A DNA stretch of 64,000 bases from Desulfuromonadaceae bacterium (GCA_016936455.1 JAFGXV010000050.1:1-64000), one strand, 5' to 3'; positions 1-9,244 are shown, numbered from the stretch's first letter. Notes: a model not told the origin generated them from the letters alone. Program-made: numbers and translations.

Positions 1-1
1 C

Positions 2-379
2 GAGGGGGTCGGGGTGCGCAAGTACTACGCCGACCCATCGCAGAGCAACAAGGAACTGGCCCTGTTCGCGACCAAGGATTTTGCCGGGGACCACGAAGGG
101 ATCTCCATCTACACCCAGCCCAACGGCCAGGGCTACATTCTGGTATCGGATCAGCAGGCCAATGAGTTTCACATCTTCCCCCGTCAGGGTACAACGGACG
201 ACCCCCATCACCATCCGCTGCTTAAGGTGGTGGAACTCGCCACCTGCGAAAGTGACGGCTCCGAAGTCACCTCAAAGCCGTTGGGCAAGAATTTCCCTCA
301 TGGGATGTTTGTCGCCATGTCCGACAACTGCACCTTCCAGATTTACAAATGGGAGCAGATTGCCGGTGACGACCTGTAA
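2..379 (+). CDS. 3-phytase (beta-propeller phytase), C-terminal part
   Basis: This reading frame is open from the left edge of the window, so only the last 126 or so residues are present. The segment DHEGISIY followed by NGQGYILVSDQ and later FPHGMFVA resembles the last blades of beta-propeller phytases (BPP family), which release phosphate from phytate in the periplasm or outside the cell with calcium. The fragment ends in KWEQIAGDDL, near where BPP domains normally end. The stop lies 59 bases before an alkaline phosphatase on the same strand, which supports a phosphate-scavenging pair. The assignment rests on remembered family motifs. The N-terminus and any signal peptide lie outside the window. 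Confidence 0.8.
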   Translation, partial: EGVGVRKYYADPSQSNKELALFATKDFAGDHEGISIYTQPNGQGYILVSDQQANEFHIFPRQGTTDDPHHHPLLKVVELATCESDGSEVTSKPLGKNFPHGMFVAMSDNCTFQIYKWEQIAGDDL

Positions 380-438
380 TGGCCCGGCCATGAAAAACCG
401 CCTTGCATTCATTCACCAAGCCTTCATAGGATAGGACC

Positions 439-1959
439 ATGATGATCACTGCCCTGGATAAAAGCCATCGCCCGCTGCGCGATGTCCTGGTTGTTCTGAC
501 CCTCGCCACCCTGCCCTGGCTGGCCGGCTGCAATAATCAGTGTGAACCGGAAACCACCCGCCCTGCCGCCGCGCACAGCAAGCAGACCGCGCCAAGCGCT
601 GTCGAGGAAGTGGACAGCACCGCCGTCGCAGCGCTGGAGCCGCAACAGGTGGAAGCCGCACCAGCGCCCCATGCTAAAAACGTCATCCTGCTCATCGGTG
701 ACGGCATGGGTTTCAACCATTTGCGCGCCGGCAGTCTGTATCGCAGCGGCGAACTCGATGCGCCGCCCTACCGCGACTTTGACGTCCATATCGCCATGAG
801 TACCTATCTCTATGGCGGCCATTACGCGGCCGACCAAGTGTGGCAGGAGTTCGACCGGGTCAAGCAGGGCGCGACCGACTCGGCCGCCGCCGCCACGGCC
901 CTGGCCTGCGGCACCAAGACCTACAGCGGCGCACTGGGTGTGAACTGCCAACGACAACCGATTATCAATATCGTGGAACAGGCTGAAAAAGAAGGAATGT
1001 CGACGGGGATCGTCACCAGTGTGCCCTTGAGTCATGCCACACCGGCCGGCTTTGTTGTTCACAACGTATCCCGGCGCAACTACGAGGAGATCGCTCGCGA
1101 GATGATTCTCGGCAGCGGCGTTGACGTGCTGATGGGCGGAGGGCACCCCTGGTACGACAATGACGGCGTCTTACTGGAAGTAGCGCAGAGTTACCAGTAT
1201 ATCGGCGGTGAAAAGCTGTGGCATCAGTTGCAGGAAGGGGAAGTCGGCGGCGATGCCGATGGCGACGGGGTTGACGACCACTGGACCCTGATCGAAAGCC
1301 GTGATGACTTTCAGCAGCTGGCTGAGGGCCCCACGCCCCGCCGCCTGCTCGGCGTGCCGCGTATTGCCGAAACCCTGCAGCAGGGCCGCCAGCTCGAAGG
1401 GGAAGACGGCTACGGCAGCCACGTGACCACCGCTGTTGTCGAACCCTACAGCGTGCCGCTGATCACCACGGTGCCCACCCTGGTCGAGATGTCGCAGGCC
1501 GCGCTCAACGTGCTCGACAACAACGACAAAGACTTCTTCCTTATGATTGAAGGCGGCGCTATTGACTGGGCCAGCCACGACAACCAGTCCGACCGTCTCA
1601 TCGAGGAACAGGTGGACTTCGACAATACGGTTGCCGCCGTGTGTGCCTGGGTGGAACACCACAGCTCCTGGCAAGATACCCTGGTGATCGTCACCGCGGA
1701 CCACGAATGCGGTTACCTCACCGGCCCGGATTCCAACCCGCTCTGGAACCCGGTCACCTCCAACGGCCCCGGTAAACTACCCGGTTTCGAGTGGCACCAC
1801 ACCAGCCACACCAACTCCCTGGTGCCGCTACTGGCCCGTGGTCTCCACGCCGACCAGCTCGCCGCCCGCGCCTCCAACAGCGATCCGGTGCGCGGTCCCT
1901 ATGCCGACAGCACCGATCTGTTCCCGTTGATGAAATTCGTGCTATCACAGGACAACTGA
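439..1959 (+). CDS. Alkaline phosphatase, predicted lipoprotein
   Basis: The 506-residue protein belongs to the PhoA-type alkaline phosphatase superfamily, which hydrolyses phosphomonoesters with two zinc ions and a magnesium ion. The metal motif LLIGDGMG lies near residue 84, the nucleophile motif DSAAAATA puts the serine at about residue 148, and the late metal ligand motif TADHECGY is near residue 420. The N-terminus has a hydrophobic stretch ending in LAGC, with the cysteine at residue 31. This is a lipobox, so the enzyme is probably anchored in the membrane facing the periplasm. A purine-rich stretch precedes the ATG. It follows the phytase gene closely, and both would supply phosphate. 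I see no convincing Pho box in the 59-base gap. Confidence 0.92.
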   Translation: MMITALDKSHRPLRDVLVVLTLATLPWLAGCNNQCEPETTRPAAAHSKQTAPSAVEEVDSTAVAALEPQQVEAAPAPHAKNVILLIGDGMGFNHLRAGSLYRSGELDAPPYRDFDVHIAMSTYLYGGHYAADQVWQEFDRVKQGATDSAAAATALACGTKTYSGALGVNCQRQPIINIVEQAEKEGMSTGIVTSVPLSHATPAGFVVHNVSRRNYEEIAREMILGSGVDVLMGGGHPWYDNDGVLLEVAQSYQYIGGEKLWHQLQEGEVGGDADGDGVDDHWTLIESRDDFQQLAEGPTPRRLLGVPRIAETLQQGRQLEGEDGYGSHVTTAVVEPYSVPLITTVPTLVEMSQAALNVLDNNDKDFFLMIEGGAIDWASHDNQSDRLIEEQVDFDNTVAAVCAWVEHHSSWQDTLVIVTADHECGYLTGPDSNPLWNPVTSNGPGKLPGFEWHHTSHTNSLVPLLARGLHADQLAARASNSDPVRGPYADSTDLFPLMKFVLSQDN

Positions 1960-2005
1960 GGACAGACACAACGGGAAGGGAATAAATTCGGCCCAAGGGC
2001 TGTGA

Positions 2006-2047
2006 AGTAGTCACCCTGCTGTCTTTGTTACCAGCAGGGTGACTACT
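2006..2047 (+). terminator. Perfect 16-bp hairpin after the alkaline phosphatase gene
   Basis: The bases 2006-2021 are an exact inverted repeat of 2032-2047, with a 10-base loop. The stem is long and perfect but no run of T follows on either strand, so it is not a classical intrinsic terminator. It could end transcription with a factor, or protect the 3' end of the mRNA. Confidence 0.6.
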
Positions 2048-2294
2048 CCGACTCCAGGCATTCATGCGCTCACGGGCTTTTTCAAACGCCAACCAAAATG
2101 ACACACTCTCTCGGTGCACCGATCACAACTCACAGAGGTTTTTGCTGCGAAAAAGACAGCCGGAATTGGATGAATCAACTGGGCAAATTACGGTTTCGAA
2201 AATAACTGCCGCGACAAATCATTGCCCACGGCACTGTATGGAGGCGAGGAAGGAAAACAAGCAGCTCTCGGCGGAGCAGACGAAAGGAGGCAGG
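2048..2294. other. Intergenic stretch with no recognised feature
   Basis: About 250 bases separate the hairpin from the end of the minus-strand DUF2062 gene. A short open frame on the plus strand here has no good ribosome binding site and no recognisable protein content. I found no tRNA, repeat or convincing promoter. Confidence 0.5.
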
Positions 2295-2729
2295 CTAGGC
2301 CACGACCCGCCGCACCAGCAGACGGCTGAGCCCATACAGCGGCAGAGCGCTCACCAGTGCCACCAGCAGCCATAGCGCGAGGGCATGGAGATTCACCTGG
2401 CCCAGATCAATCAGGGCGGACAGGGGAGAATGCAGCAGATTCTGAAACAGCTCTTGTGACAGCGGCCGGTCATCGAACAGCAGACCACCACCACAGAAAA
2501 ATGGCCACAGCAGCGCCAATTGCAGAGGATAGAGCAGGTAGTTGATGGCCTGAATCACGGCATGATTCAGGCGCAGCGCAGCCGCCAGCACGAAACACAG
2601 CAGACTGGTGCCCCACAGCAGCGGCATGATTCCCAGCAGCAGCCCCAGACTCAGGCACAGCGCCAGCTGGTGCGGACTGGACCCCTGCTGCAGAAACTCC
2701 GTTGCCCGGGTACGCCAGTGCCGCGCCAT
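2295..2729 (-). CDS. DUF2062 family membrane protein
   Basis: This 144-residue protein has an amphipathic start followed by LGLLLGIMPLLWGTSLLC, a pattern typical of the DUF2062 family, and then about three further membrane segments. The family has no established biochemical role. Some members are fused or adjacent to glycosyltransferases or lipid-modifying enzymes. It is the last gene of a minus-strand set with an Lgt-like protein and a phosphatidylserine decarboxylase homologue, and starts only 6 bases after the Lgt-like stop codon. A membrane-lipid role is inferred from context alone. Confidence 0.75.
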   Translation of the reverse strand: MARHWRTRATEFLQQGSSPHQLALCLSLGLLLGIMPLLWGTSLLCFVLAAALRLNHAVIQAINYLLYPLQLALLWPFFCGGGLLFDDRPLSQELFQNLLHSPLSALIDLGQVNLHALALWLLVALVSALPLYGLSRLLVRRVVA

Positions 2730-2735
2730 CGCGTT

Positions 2736-3779
2736 TTAAATCCGCTCCTGACGCACGTGAAAGCGCAGAGCAACGCCGGTCACCGAGCTGCAGCCGGTGT
2801 AGAGGAACAGGGTCCACCACAGCAGGGCCAGCGACAGCAGGATCTCCGGTCGCCACAGGGCGGTCAGCCCTGCCGCCAGATCCGGCACACCTACCACGGC
2901 TGCCGGTGCCCACAGGGCCACGGCGCTGACATAGAACAGGCTGAACAGCCCCATCCACTGGTAAGCGCTGAAACGCTGCTCGCCGCGATAATCGGCACGC
3001 AGCAGCTCCGAGGCGATGCGCCAGCCCTGGGTCACCAGCGCCGGCAGCAGAAAGGCGGTGCCATAGTGCTGCAGCAGAAACAGCGCCGTGGCGATCAGGC
3101 CGGTGCCGACGTAGAGAAACGCCGTCAACGCCTGGACCGGCACCACCTTGCAACCGTGCAGGCCGTCGGCATAGGCGATCTTCTTGGTCTGGCCCTCGAA
3201 CACCAGGTGGAAACGGTGAAACAGCCGCTGCAACCGGGGGGAACAGGCGGACAGCGGCTTGCCGTAACAGCAGCCGAAACTGATGCAGGCCAGGCGGCCG
3301 AAACCCTCACCGAAGGCGTAGGCGATGGCCAGCGCCGCCAGGGTCGGCCGCAGCGGCAACGCCGGCTGCCACAGCAGCAGATTGACCAGTCCGACCAGCC
3401 AGGGTGCGGCCAGAATGCCGACAAACACCGCTCCGCCGACGGTAAAGGTGTGAGCCTTGCCCTCGACCCAGCGGGCCACCGCTCTCGATGCCGGGACGCA
3501 CAGCGCCAGCAGCAGAAAAGCCAGCAGCAGCAGCGCTGCCAGGGACAGATGCAGCGAGCGCAGCAACACCACCAGCGTAGCCAGAGCAATGGCATAGGCG
3601 TTGGCCGTCAGCAGGCCGTAAAAGGTCAGATTGACACCGGACCACTCGCCATTGTCCTGGCGCTTGAGCGGCACGCTGGCCAGAATCTGCCAGCGCTCCC
3701 GGGGCAGCACCCGGACCCCCCATGTCAGGTAGGCCAGGGCCAGCAAGCTGAACAGCAACAAAAAAAAGACGGTTAGCAT
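2736..3779 (-). CDS. Lgt-like (prolipoprotein diacylglyceryl transferase family) membrane protein
   Basis: The 347-residue protein is almost entirely membrane segments. Around residues 158-175 it carries GEGFGRLACISFGCCYGKP, which resembles the conserved glycine/arginine signature of the Lgt family and is closest to the cysteine-containing form seen in Lgt paralogues. The longest open frame starts at 4145 but would run deep into the upstream decarboxylase gene. I chose the ATG at 3779, which has AGGAGA about 11 bases upstream and starts directly in a hydrophobic segment. Lgt moves diacylglycerol from phosphatidylglycerol to lipoprotein cysteines. Whether this paralogue does the same is unclear. 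Its operon partner is a phospholipid decarboxylase. Confidence 0.72.
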   Translation of the reverse strand: MLTVFFLLLFSLLALAYLTWGVRVLPRERWQILASVPLKRQDNGEWSGVNLTFYGLLTANAYAIALATLVVLLRSLHLSLAALLLLAFLLLALCVPASRAVARWVEGKAHTFTVGGAVFVGILAAPWLVGLVNLLLWQPALPLRPTLAALAIAYAFGEGFGRLACISFGCCYGKPLSACSPRLQRLFHRFHLVFEGQTKKIAYADGLHGCKVVPVQALTAFLYVGTGLIATALFLLQHYGTAFLLPALVTQGWRIASELLRADYRGEQRFSAYQWMGLFSLFYVSAVALWAPAAVVGVPDLAAGLTALWRPEILLSLALLWWTLFLYTGCSSVTGVALRFHVRQERI

Positions 3780-3849
3780 CAGTAGGTGTTCTCCTGAAAT
3801 GTGAGCCTGCTGCAAACAGGCTGGCAGCGCCCATGACGGGACGCCAGCC

Positions 3850-4872
3850 TCATAGGCAATATCCCCCGCGGCGGCGGGCAATGGTGCTGCGCACCTCCAC
3901 CTCGGTCTCCACCAGCGGTTTCTGGAAACCAAGGGTAAAGCGGCTAGAGACATCGACCCGCTGCTGATTACGCAGCAGATCGGCACAGAACTCGATGCGC
4001 CGCGGCTCGAACAGCAAAACCACGGTGCTGCTGCCCGGCCGGAACAGGCTCTTGGGCTGGCCTTTGCGCAGCTGCAGGCCCGGTCTCTGGGCCACCACCG
4101 GGGTATAGCCCTCACCCTCACAGTAGCAGGGCTCCAGATCGCCAATCATCAGCGCCACCACCTCGATCATCGCCACCAGGCCAACCCCGCTGCCGCCCTC
4201 GACATCGGTATCGATAAGGGTCACCAGCCGGCGATTCTTGGAATAGGGCGTCACCTCGGCCACCACCGCCCCCGGATTGCAGGCGTGATAGCGATCCCCC
4301 AGTTCATACTGGTCGACGAGCTCTCCGCTGACCGGCAGGTGATTATAGTGGTACTTGTCCGGTGTCAGGCGGAACACGGCATAATCGGCGGCAGCAAAGC
4401 GTTCACACCAGCGGGGCTTGTCGTCCCCCAGCAGTTCGCGCAGGGAAAAGAACTTCTCCTTCAAATACAGGCTGTCCTGCTCGGCCAGCGACCCCATCAG
4501 CATGCGGCTGTCGGCCGGTGCAACCACGGTCGCCTGATCGTTTGCCATGGGGCGGCACTGCCAGTAGCGGATCTTGCGCTCGAAGATGCGACGCGGCGTG
4601 TTCAGACGTTCGAGAGGATCGAGACATTCGGACAGATCCACCCCGCAGCGGCGCAGAAAGCGTTCCTGACCGAGCAGCGGGCTGACCGCGTCGAGATCGA
4701 AGTTGATGGTGCCTAGCCAGTGCGACATGCGCGCGCTGGTCAGGGCTTTGAACAGGGGCGGCGCCTGCTCGCGCAGCGGCTGGTACATCCAGCGCACCAG
4801 GCGATCGGCAAATAGCTGCTCCGTGCGCGGCAGGCCGCTAGCACGCTCGATATACTGATGACAGGCCGTCAT
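3850..4872 (-). CDS. Phosphatidylserine decarboxylase-related protein
   Basis: The 340-residue protein shows the hallmarks of the pyruvoyl-dependent phosphatidylserine decarboxylase family: VVAPADSRM near residue 115, DKYHYNHLPVSGELV with the conserved histidines near residue 175, and RPGSSTVVLLF near residue 277. The GSST there matches the self-cleavage site (LGST in E. coli) that yields the pyruvoyl group. The family makes phosphatidylethanolamine from phosphatidylserine at the inner membrane. It is longer than the short bacterial form. The start has GGAGGAGG 7 bases upstream. It overlaps the end of the upstream 814-residue gene by 35 bases, which suggests translational coupling. Some family members act on other serine-containing substrates, so the exact substrate is open. 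Confidence 0.85.
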   Translation of the reverse strand: MTACHQYIERASGLPRTEQLFADRLVRWMYQPLREQAPPLFKALTSARMSHWLGTINFDLDAVSPLLGQERFLRRCGVDLSECLDPLERLNTPRRIFERKIRYWQCRPMANDQATVVAPADSRMLMGSLAEQDSLYLKEKFFSLRELLGDDKPRWCERFAAADYAVFRLTPDKYHYNHLPVSGELVDQYELGDRYHACNPGAVVAEVTPYSKNRRLVTLIDTDVEGGSGVGLVAMIEVVALMIGDLEPCYCEGEGYTPVVAQRPGLQLRKGQPKSLFRPGSSTVVLLFEPRRIEFCADLLRNQQRVDVSSRFTLGFQKPLVETEVEVRSTIARRRGGYCL

Positions 4873-7282
4873 CGTTCACCTCCTCCAGGGGATCGCGGCT
4901 GCTCAGCCGGCGATCGCGGTCGATACTCAGCAGCACCAGGTTGATCAGCGCCAGCAGTTCACTGCCGCGCAGCCGCTGGTGATCCCACAGCCGGATGCGT
5001 CGCTCGCAGCCCTTTTCCAGCCCCTGCGGCGACCACTGGGCCACCCAGGGCGCCAGCAGCGCATCGCTGCGCAAATCCTCTTCCAGCAGCGGCAGCTCGC
5101 GCCGCAGCATGGCGAAACTCTCGCGCAGGTGGTCGGCGCGCAGCCGGGTGCGGTAAAAATGCTCTGCCGTGCGATTGAAGTCATCCGCCTCCATCTTCAG
5201 CGCGGAACGTCCGCCGCTCTGGCACAAAATATCTTCCGTCAGCTGGCCCGCCGCGGAAAAGGTCTGCGGTTCCTCAATGCGGTGGCGCAGATCGGTCAGC
5301 AGATCGTGGGCATCAAGCTGTTCGATCAGCTCCGCGCCGTCCTGCTCCAGCACCGCGATCAGTGCCCGACAATAGTCTTTCTGATGCACACGCAGGTAGC
5401 CGGGATAGCGGCGGCTGTGGCGGATATTCTCCGTCTGGCGCAGAATGCGCAGCAGCAGGCGGTTGCGGGTATTGCGGCGCACGAAGAAGGTCGGCAGGCC
5501 CAACGCCCGGCCGAAAAAAATCTGCCGGCGCTCGCTTTCGCACTGGGGCGAATCCGGAATATGGCGGTGGTTGTAGCGGCCTTCGGCCATGTAGCGGAAG
5601 GACAGCGCCGTGATCAGCTGCTGCAGCCGCACCGCGCCGGCCATGTCGCGCTCGAACGACGGGAACAGGCTGTAGTAGCGCCCCTCGAAGCCGCTGAAGC
5701 CCATGCCGGCGTATTCACGCGCCTTGAAGAACTGGTACAGCGACATGCGCTCATCGAACACGCCCATGGCATCGAGATCGCTGAGCAGTTTCTTCTGGTT
5801 ACCCGCGACCCCGTTTAGCGCCGGGCTCTCGGCGGTACTCAGAAAGCTGACCGGATAGTCCACCAGCCGGAAATCGGGCACGACATCCCCCCGCAACCGG
5901 AACAGCCGGCTGAGGCCGCTATCGAGCCACTCCGGCCCGAAGGGCGTCAGGGTCTGGCCGAACACGCGCAGGTCGGCTTTTTTGCGCCAGCGTCGCCACA
6001 TCATCCGCAGATGGGTGTAATCGAGTTCGTGGGGCAGAAACCCCAGCGCCTTTTCCGGATGAAAATCGGCGAAGCCGAGGCGATAGGGGGCCGCGCTGTA
6101 ACTGGAGGCGAACAGGGGCAGGAAGTGCTCCTGAATCTTGATCGACAGATCGGCGCAGGCCTTTTCGGCCGCCAGCGGATACAGGCCATCGGACTGACCG
6201 CGCTGCTCGCTGAGCAGCCGGCTGCCGAGGCTGACGTGGACCCCGTTATTGGCCAGGCTGATATTGGACATGTTCGGCAGCACCACCAGGTTGCGGGTGA
6301 TGATGCCGGCCTCGCGCAGTTTGGCCACCGCATTGAGCTGGCTGCGGCTGAGCACCTGGTGGCAGAGCTGCATGTAGCGGTACTTGTCCTCGCCACGGTC
6401 CCAGCCCGACAGGCAGGGGCTCATGAACAGCTCCCGGTAAAAGGCATCGGGGATCAGCTCGTTGAGCTGTTTCTGGCGCCGCGGCGGATGGGGCGCACAG
6501 TAGACCAGGGCCTGCTGGCCGTTTTCGCGCAGGCCGAACTGTTCGTTGGCATAATGGATCAGCAGCTGCGTCAACAGATAGCGCTGCTGCGCCTCGCGCG
6601 CCAGCGCCTGCCCGGTATTGGACCCATGGCGCTCATTGACGACGTAGAGTGAAAAGGTTTCCGGCGAGGTGTTGTCGTTGAGAAAATGCTTCTGCAAAGC
6701 CGTTGCCGTCGCGTGGATCGGCTCCGGCAACCGGGGCTGGCAGCCGATGACGTCGGCCAGGGCCAGCTTGATCAGGTAACTGATGGGCAGGCGCAGCCAT
6801 TCGCTGCCGTCCTGGGCGATGAAACGGAAGCGCTGCTGGTCACTGCGCTGGCCCGAGGCGGGGTTGCCCTTATCGGCCATCAGGTCGCGCTGCAGCACGC
6901 GCAGGGCGTAGTCGCTGAGGCGGTGACGCTCAAAACGGACCCAGCTGTTTTCCCACACCGTGGCGGGATTGTCGCTGAGAAAACGCTGCAACTGGTCGAC
7001 ACAGCGTTCGGGCGTTTCGCCACTGGCCGCACGTTTGACCAGATTGGCGAAAAAGCGCGACTGTTCGATGGCCAGCGGCAAATCCACCTGGTGACGTTCG
7101 CCCTCGACCACGGCCTGCAGTTCCGTCTCGCTGCCCGCTGTCACATCGCCGGCGTGGAACGGCAACCGCTCGGCCTCTCCCCCGCTCAGCCGCTCCAGTA
7201 TCTCCTTGATCGCCACCCCATCGATCGACGTCGTTGTCTCCCGCTTTGCACAAAGCAGCTGGGGTCTGTCCCGTTCAACCAT
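4838..7282 (-). CDS. Large protein of unknown function upstream of the decarboxylase
   Basis: I do not recognise this 814-residue protein. It has no obvious signal peptide or membrane segment and appears soluble. It is rich in Arg, Leu and Gln and has several Tyr/Trp-rich patches, such as SGFEGRYYSLFPSF and WRRWRKKADLRVFG. No nucleotide-binding or metal-binding motif stands out. The frame extends 18 codons further upstream, but the ATG at 7282 has AAGGAGGAG at ideal distance, so I use it. It is the first gene of the run 814-residue protein, decarboxylase, Lgt-like protein, DUF2062, and overlaps the decarboxylase by 35 bases. A role in lipid metabolism is suggested only by these neighbours. 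Confidence 0.8.
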   Translation of the reverse strand: MVERDRPQLLCAKRETTTSIDGVAIKEILERLSGGEAERLPFHAGDVTAGSETELQAVVEGERHQVDLPLAIEQSRFFANLVKRAASGETPERCVDQLQRFLSDNPATVWENSWVRFERHRLSDYALRVLQRDLMADKGNPASGQRSDQQRFRFIAQDGSEWLRLPISYLIKLALADVIGCQPRLPEPIHATATALQKHFLNDNTSPETFSLYVVNERHGSNTGQALAREAQQRYLLTQLLIHYANEQFGLRENGQQALVYCAPHPPRRQKQLNELIPDAFYRELFMSPCLSGWDRGEDKYRYMQLCHQVLSRSQLNAVAKLREAGIITRNLVVLPNMSNISLANNGVHVSLGSRLLSEQRGQSDGLYPLAAEKACADLSIKIQEHFLPLFASSYSAAPYRLGFADFHPEKALGFLPHELDYTHLRMMWRRWRKKADLRVFGQTLTPFGPEWLDSGLSRLFRLRGDVVPDFRLVDYPVSFLSTAESPALNGVAGNQKKLLSDLDAMGVFDERMSLYQFFKAREYAGMGFSGFEGRYYSLFPSFERDMAGAVRLQQLITALSFRYMAEGRYNHRHIPDSPQCESERRQIFFGRALGLPTFFVRRNTRNRLLLRILRQTENIRHSRRYPGYLRVHQKDYCRALIAVLEQDGAELIEQLDAHDLLTDLRHRIEEPQTFSAAGQLTEDILCQSGGRSALKMEADDFNRTAEHFYRTRLRADHLRESFAMLRRELPLLEEDLRSDALLAPWVAQWSPQGLEKGCERRIRLWDHQRLRGSELLALINLVLLSIDRDRRLSSRDPLEEVNDDGLSSVYRAC

Positions 7283-7389
7283 GGCTCCTCCTTCCTGACT
7301 CGCAGAACCAGCCCGATTGAACGTATCTTTAACCACAGGACAATGAGGATTCCGTGTGGATTGCGTTATGTCCCCATTAGTCCGGATGG

Positions 7390-9207
7390 CTAGCAGCTGC
7401 GGCGGTTGATAAACAGCGAATTGCCGGGTTTCTTCTTGGCCTGGGTTTTCGATTCAGCGGCCAGAGCCGAGATGTCGTGGTGGCTGCAGCGCTGGCAACC
7501 GCCCTCGAAGAGAACGGCACCGATGGACAGGCTGGTAAAGGGATAAAACGCCGGATTGCCCTGCCGGTCTTTGGCCGCAATCCCCTTCAGTTCCCGATGC
7601 TCCTCGTCGTAGAGTTCAACCACCTCCTCAGCAAAATGATCCATGAGCAGTTCACAGCGCTCGCGCCAGTCATCACCGCGAAAAATGACCAGAAAATCGT
7701 CCCCGCCGATGTGGCCGATGAAATCCTGGCTGGCGTCACAGCACTCCTGCAGCAGCCGTCCCAGCAGGCGGATCACCATGTCGCCCCGGCTGTAACCGTA
7801 AACGTCGTTGAACGGCTTGAAATGATCGAGATCGACATAGCAGGCGGTAAAAGGCTGCCTGTCCGCCATCAGTTTTTCGAGATGCTCATTGATCGGCACA
7901 CTGCCGGGCAACAGGGTCAGAGGATTGGCGTAGCGGGCATTGCGGATCTGCAGATCCGTAATCCGCTTCAACAGATCCGTGACCATGCCAATCCCCCGGT
8001 AGCGTCCCTTTTCCGTGATGATGAAGCAGGTACAACGCTGCGGGTCCTGGGTGTCGCTGGTAATGATCTGGCTGAGCTTCTCAATCGGAGTATCAATGTC
8101 GATGCGCAGCGTATGGCGGTCGGTGAACTCATGGATCGGCTGGTTGCCGTGCAGATCGCGTCCGAAACGCGAAGCCAGAATATTCATGGCATCGTAACGG
8201 TGCAGCATGCCGACGGCAAAATCGTCATCAATGACGGGCAGGGTCGCCAGCTCGGGCGAATTGACCAGCAGCTCTCCGGCCTGATTGAGGGTGGTCTGGG
8301 GATGAATGGTCGGCACGCTGCGGATCAGGCTGGCAACGGTTTCAGTACGCCATTTCAGACCCGACTCCTCGCAACCCGCCTTCTGCATCAGCAGATCACA
8401 GGGCAGTTCCAGCGGCGGTGTCGGACTCGGGCGGGAGAAATAGTAGCCCTGCCCCAGGGTCACGCCCATACACTGCACGATGTAGCATTCTTCGGCGGTC
8501 TCGACACCCTCGGCAATGGTCTGGCAGCCGACACTCTCGGCGATATCCTGCAGGCTCTTGATCAGCTGCTTCTTGTGCGGATCGCGATTGATCGACTGGA
8601 TAAAGTACTTGTCGAACTTGACGTAATCGGGTTTCAGTTCCGACCACAGACGAAGGCTGGCGTAGGCAGCGCCCAGGTCATCCAGCGCGACCTGAAATCC
8701 CGAGCGCCGGTAATGCTCCAGGGCACTGCGGATGATTTCGACATCCAGAATCGGGAAGTTTTCCGTCAGCTCGATCACCACCCGGTTGCTGTCAAGACCG
8801 TGTTTTTCCAGGGCCTGCCGGGTAAAGCCCTTGGGAAAATGGGGCTGGAGCAACGATTTCGGGCTGATGTTGAGAAACAGTTTCCCCGGCAGATTCAGGC
8901 GGGTGAAATACTCGATGTTGACGTCGCGACACAGGATCTCCAGTTCCACCAGCCGGTTGAGCTGCATCGCCGCCTGGAACAGCAGTCCCGGCGGGTGCAG
9001 GGCCGAGTCGGAAGGACCGCGGATCAGCCCTTCGTAACCGATAATCTTGCCCGCGTTCAGGTCGACGATCGGCTGGAAATGGGGAAGCAGACGCCGCTCC
9101 CGGATAATGGAATCAAACAGTTGGGCTAGGGAGCTCTGCTCATCCGCCTCGGCGGCGGTCCCATGAAAATCCTCGTCGATCACGACAATACCACCGGTAT
9201 ACAGCAT
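7390..9207 (-). CDS. EAL-CBS-GGDEF c-di-GMP signalling protein
   Basis: The 605-residue soluble protein has an EAL domain at about residues 30-265, a CBS pair at about 290-420 and a GGDEF domain to the end. The EAL signature reads EGL (residues 59-61) and the loop-6 motif reads DDLGAAYASL. The cyclase signature reads GGDDF near residue 502, and the position of the RxxD inhibitory site lacks the arginine. EAL domains break c-di-GMP and GGDEF domains make it. CBS pairs often bind adenine nucleotides. Both catalytic motifs are variant but could be active. AAAGGA precedes the start at good spacing. It lies just downstream of a chemoreceptor on the same strand. Confidence 0.9.
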   Translation of the reverse strand: MLYTGGIVVIDEDFHGTAAEADEQSSLAQLFDSIIRERRLLPHFQPIVDLNAGKIIGYEGLIRGPSDSALHPPGLLFQAAMQLNRLVELEILCRDVNIEYFTRLNLPGKLFLNISPKSLLQPHFPKGFTRQALEKHGLDSNRVVIELTENFPILDVEIIRSALEHYRRSGFQVALDDLGAAYASLRLWSELKPDYVKFDKYFIQSINRDPHKKQLIKSLQDIAESVGCQTIAEGVETAEECYIVQCMGVTLGQGYYFSRPSPTPPLELPCDLLMQKAGCEESGLKWRTETVASLIRSVPTIHPQTTLNQAGELLVNSPELATLPVIDDDFAVGMLHRYDAMNILASRFGRDLHGNQPIHEFTDRHTLRIDIDTPIEKLSQIITSDTQDPQRCTCFIITEKGRYRGIGMVTDLLKRITDLQIRNARYANPLTLLPGSVPINEHLEKLMADRQPFTACYVDLDHFKPFNDVYGYSRGDMVIRLLGRLLQECCDASQDFIGHIGGDDFLVIFRGDDWRERCELLMDHFAEEVVELYDEEHRELKGIAAKDRQGNPAFYPFTSLSIGAVLFEGGCQRCSHHDISALAAESKTQAKKKPGNSLFINRRSC

Positions 9208-9244
9208 GGTTTTATCCTTTTAGTCAGGGTGAGCGGTTTACAGA

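Noticed and set aside
2064-2375. Small plus-strand open frame after the alkaline phosphatase gene
   Set aside because: It has no good ribosome binding site, overlaps the DUF2062 gene in antisense and has no recognisable motif.
2520-3776. A 418-codon plus-strand frame rich in Gln and Arg
   Set aside because: It is antisense to the DUF2062 and Lgt-like genes. Its Gln-rich content mirrors the Leu-rich membrane segments on the real strand.
3780-4145. N-terminal extension of the Lgt-like frame
   Set aside because: It lies in the decarboxylase gene and has no family content. The ATG at 3779 has a good ribosome binding site.
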